From Oscillibacter sp. 1-3 (lineage in GTDB: Bacteria > Bacillota > Clostridia > Oscillospirales > Oscillospiraceae), in the NCBI RefSeq assembly GCF_000403435.2, contig NZ_KE159710.1, forward strand, positions 62,001 to 126,000: a stretch of DNA of 64,000 bases, written 5' to 3'. Both the position numbers and the translations under genes were made by a program. Positions 33,669 through 41,970 of the stretch are shown here, one piece after another. Positions within the stretch are counted from its first letter, which is position 1. Every line of letters begins with the position of its first letter. The notes under the pieces were generated by a model that saw nothing but the letters and a program-made list of their open reading frames with translations, had not been told where the DNA came from and did not search any database.

Positions 33669-35053
33669 ACCGAAACGAGGAATATCAGGCCCTGCTGACA
33701 GGACTGGAAACAATGCCGGATGCGTTGGAAAGCACGGCACAGAGAGCATTGATAAGGAAAAATGCTTTACAAAAGAAGCGGCGTCTTTTTCTGGCTCCGG
33801 TTATTGGGATGGCCGCCTGCTTTACAGCCTTTGTGCTGCTGGTGAATCTCTCCATCCCCTTTGCCAGCGCCTGCGGGCGGATTCCCTGGCTGCGTGAGCT
33901 GGCGAAGGCTGTGGCCTTCTCGCCATCTCTCTCCGCCGCCGTGGAAAACGAGTATGTCCAGCCCATCGGCGAAACGAAGAGTCAGGACGGCATCACTGTC
34001 ACGGTGGAGTACGTCATTGTGGACCGCAAGCAGGTGAATATCTTTTACACAGCGCAGTTTCCAAAGGAACAGGAACTGTATGTGAATTACGACTACGGTC
34101 TCGACGAAGACCACGGCAGCCTGGAATTTTCCGGCAGTACACAGGTGACCAGCGGCGAGCTCCAGCTGATCAAGCTGCAATTTGTGGAATGCGATGTTCC
34201 GTCTGTCATGGACCTGTGCTTTCAGTTTTATAACTATGACCAAGCGGCCCGCCTTAATGCGGAACTGAACGCTTCCGCCTTTGAGACGCCGGAGCACCGG
34301 GAGCCGGACTACCTGACCGAGATCCCTTTCCACCTGGAGTTCGATCCCTACTACACTGCCCAGGGGGAGATCATCCCTGTGGACACCGCCTTTACCCTGG
34401 ACGGCCAGCGCTTCATCCTGACGGAGGTGGAGCGGTACCCCACCCATCTCCGGGTCAATCTGAGGGCCGGCGAGGGCAACACCGCGGACCTCACAGGATT
34501 GGACCTGTATCTGGAGAACGAGCACGGCGAGCGGTTTGAGCGCCCTGGCGGTCTCACCGCCTCCGGCGCCCCCGAGAGTGAGGAGGGGGCCACCTTCTGG
34601 CTGGACAGCACCTTTTTCAGCCACGGGCAACATCTGACCCTCTATATTACCCAGGCCCGGTGGAAGGACAAGGACGCCCCCAGAGTGCGGCTGGACCTGA
34701 CGGAGGGCACCGTGGAAAATCTCCCCCAGGGTATCCGGCTTCTCAAGGCGGAACGTCCATACGGCGGCTCCTGGGAGGTGACGTTCCTGAAATTCACCGA
34801 AGAGATCGGAGACCTCGGCAACCTTATGAGCTGCCACGGCTTCTGGGACGAAGCCGGGAACCACTACGAGGTCTTGCAGAGCGCCTCCAACTACGGCTAT
34901 CTGGACCCGGAGACGGAGGAGTGGGTCGAGGAGGACGGCGTCATCAGCGAGAGCTTCCCCCTGCGGGGCTTCTACGGCACCGTGGTTTATCTGGACCCCA
35001 CCTCCAATCGGATCACGAAATTCGATACCCCTGTTGCCATCCCCATCAAATAA
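33665..35053 (+). CDS. DUF4179-type membrane protein, putative anti-sigma factor
   Basis: 462 aa. A short cytoplasmic N-terminus (residues 1-40), one membrane helix (~41-60), then a large extracytoplasmic beta-rich region. The first part (VENEYVQPIGETKSQDGITVTVEYVI, split) resembles DUF4179, found in proteins encoded next to ECF sigma factors. GGAGAGGAGG lies upstream and the start overlaps the sigma gene. By context it should hold the sigma factor at the membrane until a signal arrives; the signal is unknown. Confidence 0.85.
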   Translation: MNRNEEYQALLTGLETMPDALESTAQRALIRKNALQKKRRLFLAPVIGMAACFTAFVLLVNLSIPFASACGRIPWLRELAKAVAFSPSLSAAVENEYVQPIGETKSQDGITVTVEYVIVDRKQVNIFYTAQFPKEQELYVNYDYGLDEDHGSLEFSGSTQVTSGELQLIKLQFVECDVPSVMDLCFQFYNYDQAARLNAELNASAFETPEHREPDYLTEIPFHLEFDPYYTAQGEIIPVDTAFTLDGQRFILTEVERYPTHLRVNLRAGEGNTADLTGLDLYLENEHGERFERPGGLTASGAPESEEGATFWLDSTFFSHGQHLTLYITQARWKDKDAPRVRLDLTEGTVENLPQGIRLLKAERPYGGSWEVTFLKFTEEIGDLGNLMSCHGFWDEAGNHYEVLQSASNYGYLDPETEEWVEEDGVISESFPLRGFYGTVVYLDPTSNRITKFDTPVAIPIK

Positions 35054-35082
35054 AAAAGAGCGCCTGCGGGCGCTCTTTTTTT
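35053..35082 (+). terminator. Terminator of the ECF operon
   Basis: AAAAAGAGCGCC / GGCGCTCTTTTT around a TGCG loop, with further T residues. Confidence 0.88.
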
Positions 35083-35086
35083 ATAG

Positions 35087-35115
35087 TTGCGCTTTTTCCT
35101 AAAATTTGCTATACT
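35087..35115 (+). promoter_or_regulatory. SigA-type promoter of the ruv operon
   Basis: TTGCGC (35087-35092), 17 nt, TATACT (35110-35115), 31 nt before ruvC. No obvious SOS (GAAC...GTTC) box overlaps it. Confidence 0.65.
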
Positions 35116-35146
35116 ATCGAAGTATGCAATCTGAAAGGGGAGCGCC

Positions 35147-35656
35147 ATGCGCATTTTAGGCATCGACCCCGGCTTTGCCACCATCGGCTTCGGCCTGGTG
35201 GAGGCGGAACGGGCACAAGTCCACATGGTGACGTACGGCGCCATTACCACTCCGGCGGGTCTGCCCCTCAGCCGCCGCCTGTACCAAATCAGCTGCGACA
35301 TGGAGGAGCTGATCGGCCAGCTGAAACCGGATGTGATCTCCATTGAGGAGTTGTTCTTCAACACCAATATCACCACCGGCATCGCCGTGGCACACGGACG
35401 GGGGGTTATCCTCTGCGCCGCGGAGAAGTGCGGAATTCCGCTCTATGAATACACGCCCTCGCAGGTGAAGCTGGCAGTAACGGGCTACGGCAAGGCGGAG
35501 AAACGCCAGGTGATGGATATGACCAAGCGGCTCCTGAAACTGAAAACAGTCCCCAGGCCGGACGACGCCGCAGACGCATTGGCTCTGGCCCTATGCCATG
35601 CAAGGAGTTTTACTTCACGGATTCCCCAGGGGAGGGACGTGAGGGAGACTATTTGA
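35147..35656 (+). CDS. ruvC: Holliday junction resolvase RuvC
   Basis: 169 aa RNase H-fold endonuclease. The acidic catalytic residues are D in GIDPGFATIGFG (residue 7), E in ISIEELFF (~66-68) and the D pair in RPDDAADALALALCH near 140. It cuts Holliday junctions delivered by RuvAB. AAGGGGAG precedes ATG 35147. It is the first gene of ruvC-ruvA-orf-ruvB. Confidence 0.97.
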   Translation: MRILGIDPGFATIGFGLVEAERAQVHMVTYGAITTPAGLPLSRRLYQISCDMEELIGQLKPDVISIEELFFNTNITTGIAVAHGRGVILCAAEKCGIPLYEYTPSQVKLAVTGYGKAEKRQVMDMTKRLLKLKTVPRPDDAADALALALCHARSFTSRIPQGRDVRETI

Positions 35657-35666
35657 GGAGGTCCCT

Positions 35667-36272
35667 ATGTTCTACTATCTCGACGGTACCGTAGCGGAGC
35701 TGCTGCCGTATCTCGCGGTCATCGACTGCGGCGGCGTGGGCTACGCCTGCAAGACCACCAACAACACCCTCTCCGCCCTGAAAAAGGGCCAGCGGGGTCG
35801 GGTCTATACCTATTTGAATGTGGGGGAGGACCTCTTTGACCTCTACGGCTTTGCCACCCAGAACGAGCTCAACAGCTTCAAGCAGCTGATCGGAGTATCC
35901 GGCGTGGGCCCTAAGGCGGCTTTGGCGATTCTGTCCATCGGAACGCCGGAGACCCTGGCTATGGCCATTGTAACCGGAGATGAAAAGTCCCTGACTGCCG
36001 CGCCGGGCGTGGGGAAAAAGCTGGCACAGCGGATTATATTGGAATTAAAAGACAAAATGTCGAAGGATGTCTCGTCCGGACTGGATTTTTCCGGCGGCAG
36101 GGGAGTGCCTGCCCCGGCTATGTTCGCCAGCAAGGCCACGGAGGCGGCCCAGGCCCTGGCGGTGCTGGGCTACTCCAGCCAGGAGGTCTCCGCCGCCCTG
36201 AAAGGTGTGGACGTGGAGAAATTGCCTTTGGAGGAGATCATTCGTCAAAGCCTGAAAAAAATGGTGCGGTGA
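35667..36272 (+). CDS. ruvA: Holliday junction branch migration protein RuvA
   Basis: 201 aa. It has an N-terminal OB-fold (residues 1-62), the helix-hairpin-helix pairs IGVSGVGPKAALAIL and APGVGKKLAQRIILELK, and a C-terminal three-helix RuvB-binding domain (~150-201) after a Gly/Pro linker. GGAGG precedes ATG 35667. Confidence 0.97.
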   Translation: MFYYLDGTVAELLPYLAVIDCGGVGYACKTTNNTLSALKKGQRGRVYTYLNVGEDLFDLYGFATQNELNSFKQLIGVSGVGPKAALAILSIGTPETLAMAIVTGDEKSLTAAPGVGKKLAQRIILELKDKMSKDVSSGLDFSGGRGVPAPAMFASKATEAAQALAVLGYSSQEVSAALKGVDVEKLPLEEIIRQSLKKMVR

Positions 36273-36311
36273 GGCATATTTATTTCATCGCGGCAGAGAG
36301 GAGGCCGTCCT

Positions 36312-36527
36312 GTGCGTTTTTCTGATCTGATCGGCTGGTGTTTTCTGGCCAGCATTTTCATGATGTGGCGGTTTTCCAAGTACAGCCGCATTCTTATCAA
36401 CAGTAAGAAACTGGACGCAGAGGAGCAGGCGCGGTACCGCAAGAAGGCCCAGGTGGCTCTGGGGGCGGCAGGGGGATTTCTGGCCCTGAGTATCCTCAGT
36501 ATTATTCTGGCGATCCTGTTCCAGTGA
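36312..36527 (+). CDS. Small two-helix membrane protein in the ruv operon
   Basis: 71 aa, GTG start with GAGAGGAGG 7-8 nt upstream. Two hydrophobic helices (residues ~5-20 and 48-70) flank a basic cytoplasmic loop ([16 protein letters not shown]). It does not match a family I know. The same 16-nt leader segment, including its ribosome site, recurs before ruvB. Confidence 0.72.
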   Translation: MRFSDLIGWCFLASIFMMWRFSKYSRILINSKKLDAEEQARYRKKAQVALGAAGGFLALSILSIILAILFQ

Positions 36528-36555
36528 CGCGCGGCAGAGAGGAGGAAGCGGCGTT

Positions 36556-37617
36556 TTGAGCATCGACTTTGGAAGCGACATTTACGAGGAGCCCATCGTG
36601 GCCAAGACCTTCCTCCAGGAGGATGTGCAGGAGGGCTCCCTCCGGCCGAAATCCCTGCGGGAATACATCGGTCAGGAGAAAGCAAAGGAAAATCTGGCCA
36701 TCTTCATCGCCGCCGCCCAGAAGCGGGAGGAGGCCCTGGATCACGTTCTGCTCCATGGCCCCCCAGGGCTGGGTAAGACCACTCTGGCAGGGATCATTGC
36801 CCAGGAGATGGGGGTCAATATCCGTATCACCTCCGGCCCCGCCATCGAAAAGCCCGGGGATCTGGCGGCGCTTTTGACCAATCTCAACGAGGGGGACATC
36901 CTCTTTGTGGATGAAATCCACCGGCTGAACCGCTCCGTAGAGGAGATTCTGTATCCCGCCATGGAGGACTACGCCCTGGACATCATCGTAGGGAAGGGGC
37001 CCAGCGCCAACTCCATCCGGCTGGACCTGCCCCAATTTACCCTGATCGGCGCTACCACCCGGGCGGGACAGTTGTCCGCGCCGCTGCGGGATCGCTTCGG
37101 CGTGACATTGCGGCTGGAGCTGTATACGGCGGAGGAGCTTGCGAAAATCGTCACCCGGAGCGCAGGTATTTTGAATGTGGACATCGTGCCGGAGGGGGCC
37201 TATGAGATTGCCCGCCGCAGCCGGGGCACCCCCCGAATTGCCAACCGGATGCTGCGCCGGGTCCGGGACTTCGCCCAGGTGAAGGCCGACGGCGTCATCG
37301 CCCGGGAGGTGGCGGACCACGCCCTCTGCGCCCTGGAGATCGACTATCTGGGTCTGGACCCTGTGGACCGGCGGATGCTGGGGGCCATCATCGACCACTA
37401 TAACGGCGGTCCCGTGGGGCTGGAGACCCTGGCGGCCACCATCGGTGAGGAATCCGTGACGCTGGAGGATGTATATGAGCCCTATCTCATGCAACTGGGA
37501 TTACTGACCCGGACGCCCCGGGGCCGGTGCGTCACACAGAAGGCGTACCAGCATCTTCATAAGCCCATCCCCGGAGGCGCAGCGCCGGAGAATCCCATGG
37601 AGCAGCTGACACTGTGA
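36556..37617 (+). CDS. ruvB: Holliday junction branch migration ATPase RuvB
   Basis: 353 aa AAA+ motor. Walker [10 protein letters not shown] (residues ~72-80), Walker B FVDEIHRL (~117-124), sensor 1 LIGATTRAG, arginine finger region in SAPLRDRFG, and a C-terminal winged helix ending [14 protein letters not shown]. It starts with TTG 36556 after GAGAGGAGG. It drives branch migration with RuvA. Confidence 0.97.
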   Translation: MSIDFGSDIYEEPIVAKTFLQEDVQEGSLRPKSLREYIGQEKAKENLAIFIAAAQKREEALDHVLLHGPPGLGKTTLAGIIAQEMGVNIRITSGPAIEKPGDLAALLTNLNEGDILFVDEIHRLNRSVEEILYPAMEDYALDIIVGKGPSANSIRLDLPQFTLIGATTRAGQLSAPLRDRFGVTLRLELYTAEELAKIVTRSAGILNVDIVPEGAYEIARRSRGTPRIANRMLRRVRDFAQVKADGVIAREVADHALCALEIDYLGLDPVDRRMLGAIIDHYNGGPVGLETLAATIGEESVTLEDVYEPYLMQLGLLTRTPRGRCVTQKAYQHLHKPIPGGAAPENPMEQLTL

Positions 37618-37629
37618 AGAGGAGAGACG

Positions 37630-37998
37630 ATGGCAGATCTGTTGTTTTGGCTGTTCATGCTGGTGTCGATGCTGCTGATCCCGGCGTGCATGCTGTATTT
37701 TGGCCGGTGTTTTCAGAAGAAACCGCCCCAGAGCATCAACAGCGGCTACGGCTACCGGACCGCCCGCTCCATGCAAAGTCAGGCGGCCTGGGACTTCGCC
37801 CATGCCTACAGCGGGCGGTTTTGGGTACTGTCCGGCAGGCCCGCGCTGGCGGTCTCGCTGGTCTGGATGCTCCTACTTTTCGGGCAGAGCATTGATAAGG
37901 TGGGTGCCTCCGCCATGGTCTTGACGGGAATCCAGATGATTCCATTTTTGGCGGTGATTCCCGCCACAGAAGGGGCTTTGAAGCGGAAATTTGGCTGA
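37630..37998 (+). CDS. SdpI-family membrane protein
   Basis: 122 aa with three hydrophobic helices and the SdpI/YhfL signature NSGYGYRTARSMQSQAAWDFAHAYSG (split; residues ~36-62). The founding member SdpI gives immunity to the SdpC toxin and acts as a signalling receptor. Most genomic copies, like this one downstream of ruvB without an sdpC, have unknown roles. It starts 12 nt after ruvB with GAGGAGAG. Confidence 0.82.
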   Translation: MADLLFWLFMLVSMLLIPACMLYFGRCFQKKPPQSINSGYGYRTARSMQSQAAWDFAHAYSGRFWVLSGRPALAVSLVWMLLLFGQSIDKVGASAMVLTGIQMIPFLAVIPATEGALKRKFG

Positions 37999-38098
37999 TG
38001 GAAGGGAAGATGCGGCTGATTTTCCCGGAAAACGGCTGTTGAATTTCATAAAATCCCAGGTTTTTTCAGAAATTCCCTTGTTAATTTTGATAATTCGC

Positions 38099-38128
38099 TT
38101 GACATTTCTATCAGGAAACAGGTATAAT
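38099..38128 (+). promoter_or_regulatory. SigA-type promoter adjoining the sigma-factor start codon
   Basis: TTGACA (38099-38104), 18 nt, TATAAT (38123-38128). The first in-frame ATG is at 38134, 5 nt past the -10. Confidence 0.75.
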
Positions 38129-38133
38129 GCAAT

Positions 38134-38775
38134 ATGTATAAATCTTATGAGCATCCACAGCTTTCTCTGGAGCAGATGATCGACGAGGACCTCTGTGGTC
38201 TGGCGGCCTCTGGAAACCGCATGGCGGAGGAGGTTCTGGTCACACGCTATAACCGTTTGGTCCGTACCTGTGCCCGTCCGTTCTTTCTCTTTGGCGGCGA
38301 CAGCGAGGACCTGACCCAGGAGGGCATGGTGGGCCTCATCAAAGCCGTTCGGGAGTATGACGCCTCCAAAGAGGCATCCTTCCGGACATTCGCGGAAATC
38401 TGCATTCGCAGCCGGCTGTATTCCGTTCTCCGCGCCGCGGCGCGGGATAAGCATGCACCGCTTAATCAGTCGGTTCCTCTGGATACACCCTTCTTTGACA
38501 GTAATTCCTACACCTCTGGTACCAATAATTTGGCGCAGCGGAACCCTGAAGATGATCTGATCGACAGGGAGCACACGGCAGCCCTCTTATCCGGTGTCCG
38601 GAAACAGTTGTCCGAATTTGAAGCGAAGATTTTGGGGTACTATTTAGACGGTCTTTCATGCAGGGAAATTGCCAAGACGGTAGGCAGGCCCCCAAAGTCC
38701 GTGGACAACGCTGTGCAGCGCATTCGGCGCAAGGTAGCGCAGCAATTACTTTCCGGCGATGTCAGCGAGAGCTGA
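38134..38775 (+). CDS. sigH: SigH-like sporulation/stationary-phase sigma factor
   Basis: 213 aa sigma-70 factor with only regions 2 and 4. LVTRYNRLVRTCARPFFLFGGDSEDLTQEGMVGL (split; residues ~36-69) and ASFRTFAEICIRSRLYSVLRAA are very close to SigH proteins of Clostridia. The C-terminal LSCREIAKTVGRPPKSVDNAVQRIRRK is region 4.2. ATG 38134 lacks a ribosome site. ATG 38176 (GGAG 3 nt upstream) would give 199 aa. SigH would act at sporulation onset upstream of spo0A, spoIIA and spoIIE. The symbol is a family-level guess. Confidence 0.85.
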   Translation: MYKSYEHPQLSLEQMIDEDLCGLAASGNRMAEEVLVTRYNRLVRTCARPFFLFGGDSEDLTQEGMVGLIKAVREYDASKEASFRTFAEICIRSRLYSVLRAAARDKHAPLNQSVPLDTPFFDSNSYTSGTNNLAQRNPEDDLIDREHTAALLSGVRKQLSEFEAKILGYYLDGLSCREIAKTVGRPPKSVDNAVQRIRRKVAQQLLSGDVSES

Positions 38776-38813
38776 ACGCAATATATTTTTCTTTTCAAAG
38801 AGAGGGTAAAAAC

Positions 38814-39095
38814 ATGTACGAAGACAAGACTTTAGTGTGCAAAGAGTGCGGCCAGGAGTTCGTATTCACCGCCGGTGAGCAGGAGTTCTACGCGGAGCGC
38901 GGCTTCCAGAACGAGCCCCAGCGCTGCAAGGCCTGCCGTGACGCCCGCAAGAACGCCGCCCGCGGCCCCCGTGAGTACTTCACTGCCGTGTGCGCCGCCT
39001 GCGGCGGTGAGGCGAAGGTTCCCTTCGAGCCCAAGTCTGACCGGCCCGTCTACTGCAGCGAGTGCTTCGCCAAGATGCGCGAGGAGCAGAGATAA
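38814..39095 (+). CDS. Zinc-ribbon protein (CxxC-x17-CxxC type)
   Basis: 93 aa. LVCKECGQEFVFTAGEQEFYAERGF...RCKACRDARKN forms one treble-clef-like zinc site. A second is VCAACGGEAKVPFEP...VYCSECF. This two-ribbon layout matches a family of small Firmicute proteins (CxxC_CxxC, TIGR04272-like). A role in DNA or RNA binding is plausible but not shown. GAGGG precedes ATG 38814. It lies 38 nt after the sigma factor, so they may share a transcript. Confidence 0.85.
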   Translation: MYEDKTLVCKECGQEFVFTAGEQEFYAERGFQNEPQRCKACRDARKNAARGPREYFTAVCAACGGEAKVPFEPKSDRPVYCSECFAKMREEQR

Positions 39096-39123
39096 CGATT
39101 ATTTCGTTTTGTCTCTTACAGAG

Positions 39124-39158
39124 AAAACCGGCGTCCGTATATACGGACGCCGGTTTTT
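39124..39158 (+). terminator. Perfect-palindrome terminator
   Basis: Seventeen-bp arms (39124-39140 / 39141-39157, core ACCGGCGTCCGTAT) with a T run directly after. Confidence 0.88.
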
Positions 39159-39191
39159 TACGAAAACACCAAGGTTTTCTTCGGTTTTCTA

Positions 39192-39220
39192 TTGAACTTG
39201 CGTGGATAATAGAGTATAAT
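39192..39220 (+). promoter_or_regulatory. SigA-type promoter of the DUF1858 gene
   Basis: TTGAAC (39192-39197), 17 nt, TATAAT (39215-39220), about 100 nt before ATG 39319. Confidence 0.7.
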
Positions 39221-39318
39221 ACCACATGAACAGTTTTTTGCCGAAAAAGGCCGCTCCGTTCCGTTGGAACACGGGCGGAGTCCCGGCATGACTATTTGAA
39301 ATTGGAGGAAACATCTCT

Positions 39319-39528
39319 ATGGTTACCATTACAAAAGATACCATCATCGGCGATATTCTGGACGTAGCACCCCAGACGGCGCCCATCTTCCTGTCCATTG
39401 GCATGCATTGCCTGGGCTGTCCTTCTTCCCGGGGTGAGACTGTGGAGGAGGCCTGCATGGTCCACGGTGTAGACGTTGACAAGCTTCTGACTCTGGTGAA
39501 TGAGGAGGCCAACAAGGCCGCCCAGTAA
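39319..39528 (+). CDS. DUF1858 domain protein
   Basis: 69 aa. ITKDTIIGDILDVAPQTAPIFLSIGMHCLGCPSSRGETVEEACMVHG (split) is a full DUF1858 domain with its CxxC pair. This family is often found near hybrid-cluster and iron-sulphur proteins and may bind metal or carry redox. AGGAAAC-type site upstream. It is a single gene bounded by its own promoter and terminator. Confidence 0.9.
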   Translation: MVTITKDTIIGDILDVAPQTAPIFLSIGMHCLGCPSSRGETVEEACMVHGVDVDKLLTLVNEEANKAAQ

Positions 39529-39542
39529 AGGACGACTCTAAC

Positions 39543-39574
39543 AAGGACGCATACGGGAATCCGTATGCGTCCTT
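39543..39574 (+). terminator. Terminator of the DUF1858 gene
   Basis: AAGGACGCATACGG / CCGTATGCGTCCTT with a GAAT loop. There is no strong T tract afterwards. Confidence 0.65.
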
Positions 39575-39601
39575 CCGCGGGACGTTTCAAGGAGGTTTTC
39601 C

Positions 39602-40306
39602 ATGAGGCACCTGGAGCTCTCGCCCCGGCTGCGGCTGCTGGCCGGCTGGGTGCGGCCCGGCGCGCGAGTCGCTGATGTTGGCACAGATCACGCCTATTTG
39701 CCTGTGTGGCTGGTACTTCACGGCCGCGTGGCCTCTGCCATTGCCAGCGACCTGCGAGAGGGCCCTCTGGCGCGGGCGCGGGAGACCGGACGGACCTATG
39801 GAGCGGAGGGCGTGGACTTCCGTTTGTGCAATGGTCTCTCGGGTATTCAGCCTGACGAGGCGGATACCATTGTTATTGCCGGGATGGGCGGGGAGAACAT
39901 CGCCGCCATCCTTGCCAGCGCGCCTTGGACGGCGGACGGTGCCCACACGCTGCTGCTCCAGCCCCAGACCAGGGCGGAGGATCTGCGGCAGTTCCTCTCG
40001 GAGCATGGCTATCGGATCATCCGGGAGGCCCTGGTCCGGGACCGGGGGATTTTGTATCCCTGCATAGAGGTCACGGCAGGGCAGGAGGCGCTGAGTCTCG
40101 GCCAGCTCTACGGCGGGGCCAGGCTGCTCAAAGACCCGCTGGGGGAACAGTACATCATTGGGAAGATCATCCGCCTGCAGAGCGCTGTGGCGGGGCTGAA
40201 CCGGGCCGGCGGCCCGGAAAATCAGGAAAAAGCGGACGCACTGCGGGAGGTTCTCACCGCGCTGCTGTCCATGAGAGAGGAGTGGCGCCATGCCAACTGT
40301 CCGTGA
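39602..40306 (+). CDS. trmK: tRNA (adenine22-N1)-methyltransferase TrmK
   Basis: 234 aa class I SAM methyltransferase. Motif I is VADVGTDHAYLPVWL (residues ~23-37), with GMGGENIAAIL near 97-107 in place of the NPPY-type motif. This GMGGE block and the start LSPRLRLLAGWV are characteristic of the TrmK (YqfN, DUF633) family, which methylates A22 in the tRNA D-loop region. It overlaps the Nif3-like gene by 17 nt, an arrangement conserved in Firmicutes. Confidence 0.93.
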   Translation: MRHLELSPRLRLLAGWVRPGARVADVGTDHAYLPVWLVLHGRVASAIASDLREGPLARARETGRTYGAEGVDFRLCNGLSGIQPDEADTIVIAGMGGENIAAILASAPWTADGAHTLLLQPQTRAEDLRQFLSEHGYRIIREALVRDRGILYPCIEVTAGQEALSLGQLYGGARLLKDPLGEQYIIGKIIRLQSAVAGLNRAGGPENQEKADALREVLTALLSMREEWRHANCP

Positions 40307-41078
40307 GATCGAGCAGGCTTTGTTCGACTGGGCGCCGAAGGAACTGGCTGCGGACTGGGACAATGTGGGGCATCTGCTGGGCGGCCCCGGCGATGCGGTC
40401 TCCCATGTTCTGGTGGCCCTGGATATTACGGAGGAAGTGGCGGACGAGGCCCTGGACCTGGGCTGTCAGCTGATTGTGTCCCACCATCCGGTCATGAACT
40501 GCAAGTGGCTGCCGGTACAGACTGTCCGGGAGGACCGTCCCCAGGGGCGGTTGCTGCTGAAGCTCCTGCGGAACAATATCTCCGCCATCTGTATGCACAC
40601 CAATCTAGATGCGGCCCAAGGGGGCGTCAACGACCTGCTGGCAAAAGCGCTGCATCTGGCAGACCCCGTCCCGCTGCATGAATCGGGAATCGGACGGCAC
40701 GGCACCTTGGCTGAGCCCATGGCTCTGCTGGAGTTCGTGCGGTTTGTCCGCAGGACACTGGGCTGCAGCGGCGTACGCTACGCCGGTGCCGGAGGTCTGG
40801 TTTCCCACGTAGCAGTAGGCGGCGGCGCCTGCGGGGATTTCGAGGATGACGCCATCGCCGCCGGGTGCGACACCTTCGTCACCTCCGACCTGAGCTACCA
40901 CCAGTTTCTGGATGCGGCGGGGAAGGGGATTAGCCTCATTGACGCCGGACATTTCCCAACGGAGGATTTGATCTGCGGTGAGATTGTCTCGTATTTATTG
41001 GCCCGCTTTCCTGAGCTGACCGTTACAAAATCCGCTTCCCACCGGGAAGTGATTCAGTATTATATTGAAGGAGAGTAA
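40290..41078 (+). CDS. Nif3-like dinuclear metal center protein
   Basis: 262 aa, NIF3/YqfO/YbgI family. Metal-ligating blocks are LIVSHHPVM (residues ~70-78), CMHTNLDAAQGG (~106-117) and DAGHFPTED (~226-234). Family members form hexameric toroids with two metals. A GTP cyclohydrolase I-type activity has been suggested for some, but it is not general. It is coupled to trmK by overlap. Confidence 0.92.
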   Translation: MPTVREIEQALFDWAPKELAADWDNVGHLLGGPGDAVSHVLVALDITEEVADEALDLGCQLIVSHHPVMNCKWLPVQTVREDRPQGRLLLKLLRNNISAICMHTNLDAAQGGVNDLLAKALHLADPVPLHESGIGRHGTLAEPMALLEFVRFVRRTLGCSGVRYAGAGGLVSHVAVGGGACGDFEDDAIAAGCDTFVTSDLSYHQFLDAAGKGISLIDAGHFPTEDLICGEIVSYLLARFPELTVTKSASHREVIQYYIEGE

Positions 41079-41084
41079 TACACT

Positions 41085-41819
41085 ATGTCCGGACATTCCA
41101 AATGGCATAATATCCAAAAGACCAAGGGTGCGGCTGACGCCAAGCGCTCCGCCGCATTCACCAAGATCGCCCGCGAGATCATTGTGGCGGTGAAGGAGGG
41201 CGGCTCCGGCGACCCCAATAATAACTCCCGTCTGGCCACCGTCATCGCCAAGGCCAAGGCCGTGAATATGCCCAACGACAACATCAAGCGCACCATCGAC
41301 AAGGCTCTGGGCTCCGGCAACACCGACAACTACGAGGCTGTGACCTACGAGGGCTATGGCCCCGGCGGCGTGGCCGTCATCGTGGAGGCCCTGACCGACA
41401 ACCGTCAGCGCACCGCTCCGGAGGTTCGCCATGCCTTTGACAAGTGCAACGGCAATCTGGGCGCCCAGGGCTGTGTCAGCTGGTCTTTTGACAGAAAAGG
41501 CGTTTTGGTGATCGACAACGAGGAGGGCGAGTTGGACGAGGATACCGTCATGATGGACGCTCTGGACTCCGGCGCGGCGGACTTCGAGGCTGATGGCACC
41601 GCCCTGGAGATTACCTGCGACCCCGACGTTTTCAACGATGTGGTGAAGGCCTTGGAGGAGAAGGGGTATACCTTCGCCAGCGCCGAGGTGGAGATGGTCC
41701 CCCAGAATTACATCCAGCTCTCTGGTGAGGGCGATGTGAAAAACATGGAGAAGCTCATCGACATGCTGGAGGACAATGACGATGTGCAGAACGTCTGGCA
41801 CAACTGGGACAACGGCTAA
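41085..41819 (+). CDS. yebC: YebC/PmpR-family regulator or translation factor
   Basis: 244 aa. MSGHSKWHNIQKTKGAADAKRS and FTKIAREIIVAVKEGG are the diagnostic N-terminus. The family is described as a DNA-binding regulator, and more recently as a factor relieving ribosome stalling at proline runs. AAGGAGAG precedes ATG 41085, 6 nt after the Nif3-like gene. Confidence 0.95.
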   Translation: MSGHSKWHNIQKTKGAADAKRSAAFTKIAREIIVAVKEGGSGDPNNNSRLATVIAKAKAVNMPNDNIKRTIDKALGSGNTDNYEAVTYEGYGPGGVAVIVEALTDNRQRTAPEVRHAFDKCNGNLGAQGCVSWSFDRKGVLVIDNEEGELDEDTVMMDALDSGAADFEADGTALEITCDPDVFNDVVKALEEKGYTFASAEVEMVPQNYIQLSGEGDVKNMEKLIDMLEDNDDVQNVWHNWDNG

Positions 41820-41825
41820 GACATG

Positions 41826-41854
41826 GGGACGGCGTGAGCCGTCCCTCTCTTTTT
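41826..41854 (+). terminator. Terminator of yebC
   Basis: GGGACGGC / GCCGTCCC with GTGA loop, then TCTCTTTTT. Confidence 0.85.
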
Positions 41855-41856
41855 GG

Positions 41857-41894
41857 CAATATATAAACAAAAACTAGGTTTTGTTTATATATTG
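41857..41894. promoter_or_regulatory. Perfect 16-bp AT-rich inverted repeat
   Basis: Arms CAATATATAAACAAAA / TTTTGTTTATATATTG surround a 6-nt centre. It lies 77 bp before the XRE pseudogene and could be its former operator. Confidence 0.55.
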
Positions 41895-41970
41895 GTGCGC
41901 ATTATTTGACTCTACCGCTGGTCGGTTGCTTTTTCAGCGGGGAGGGGTAGACTGAGGGCGAGGTGATTCC

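Noticed and set aside
37630-37998. Sdp toxin-immunity system
   Set aside because: Only an SdpI-family protein is present; no sdpA, sdpB, sdpC or SdpR-like regulator is adjacent.
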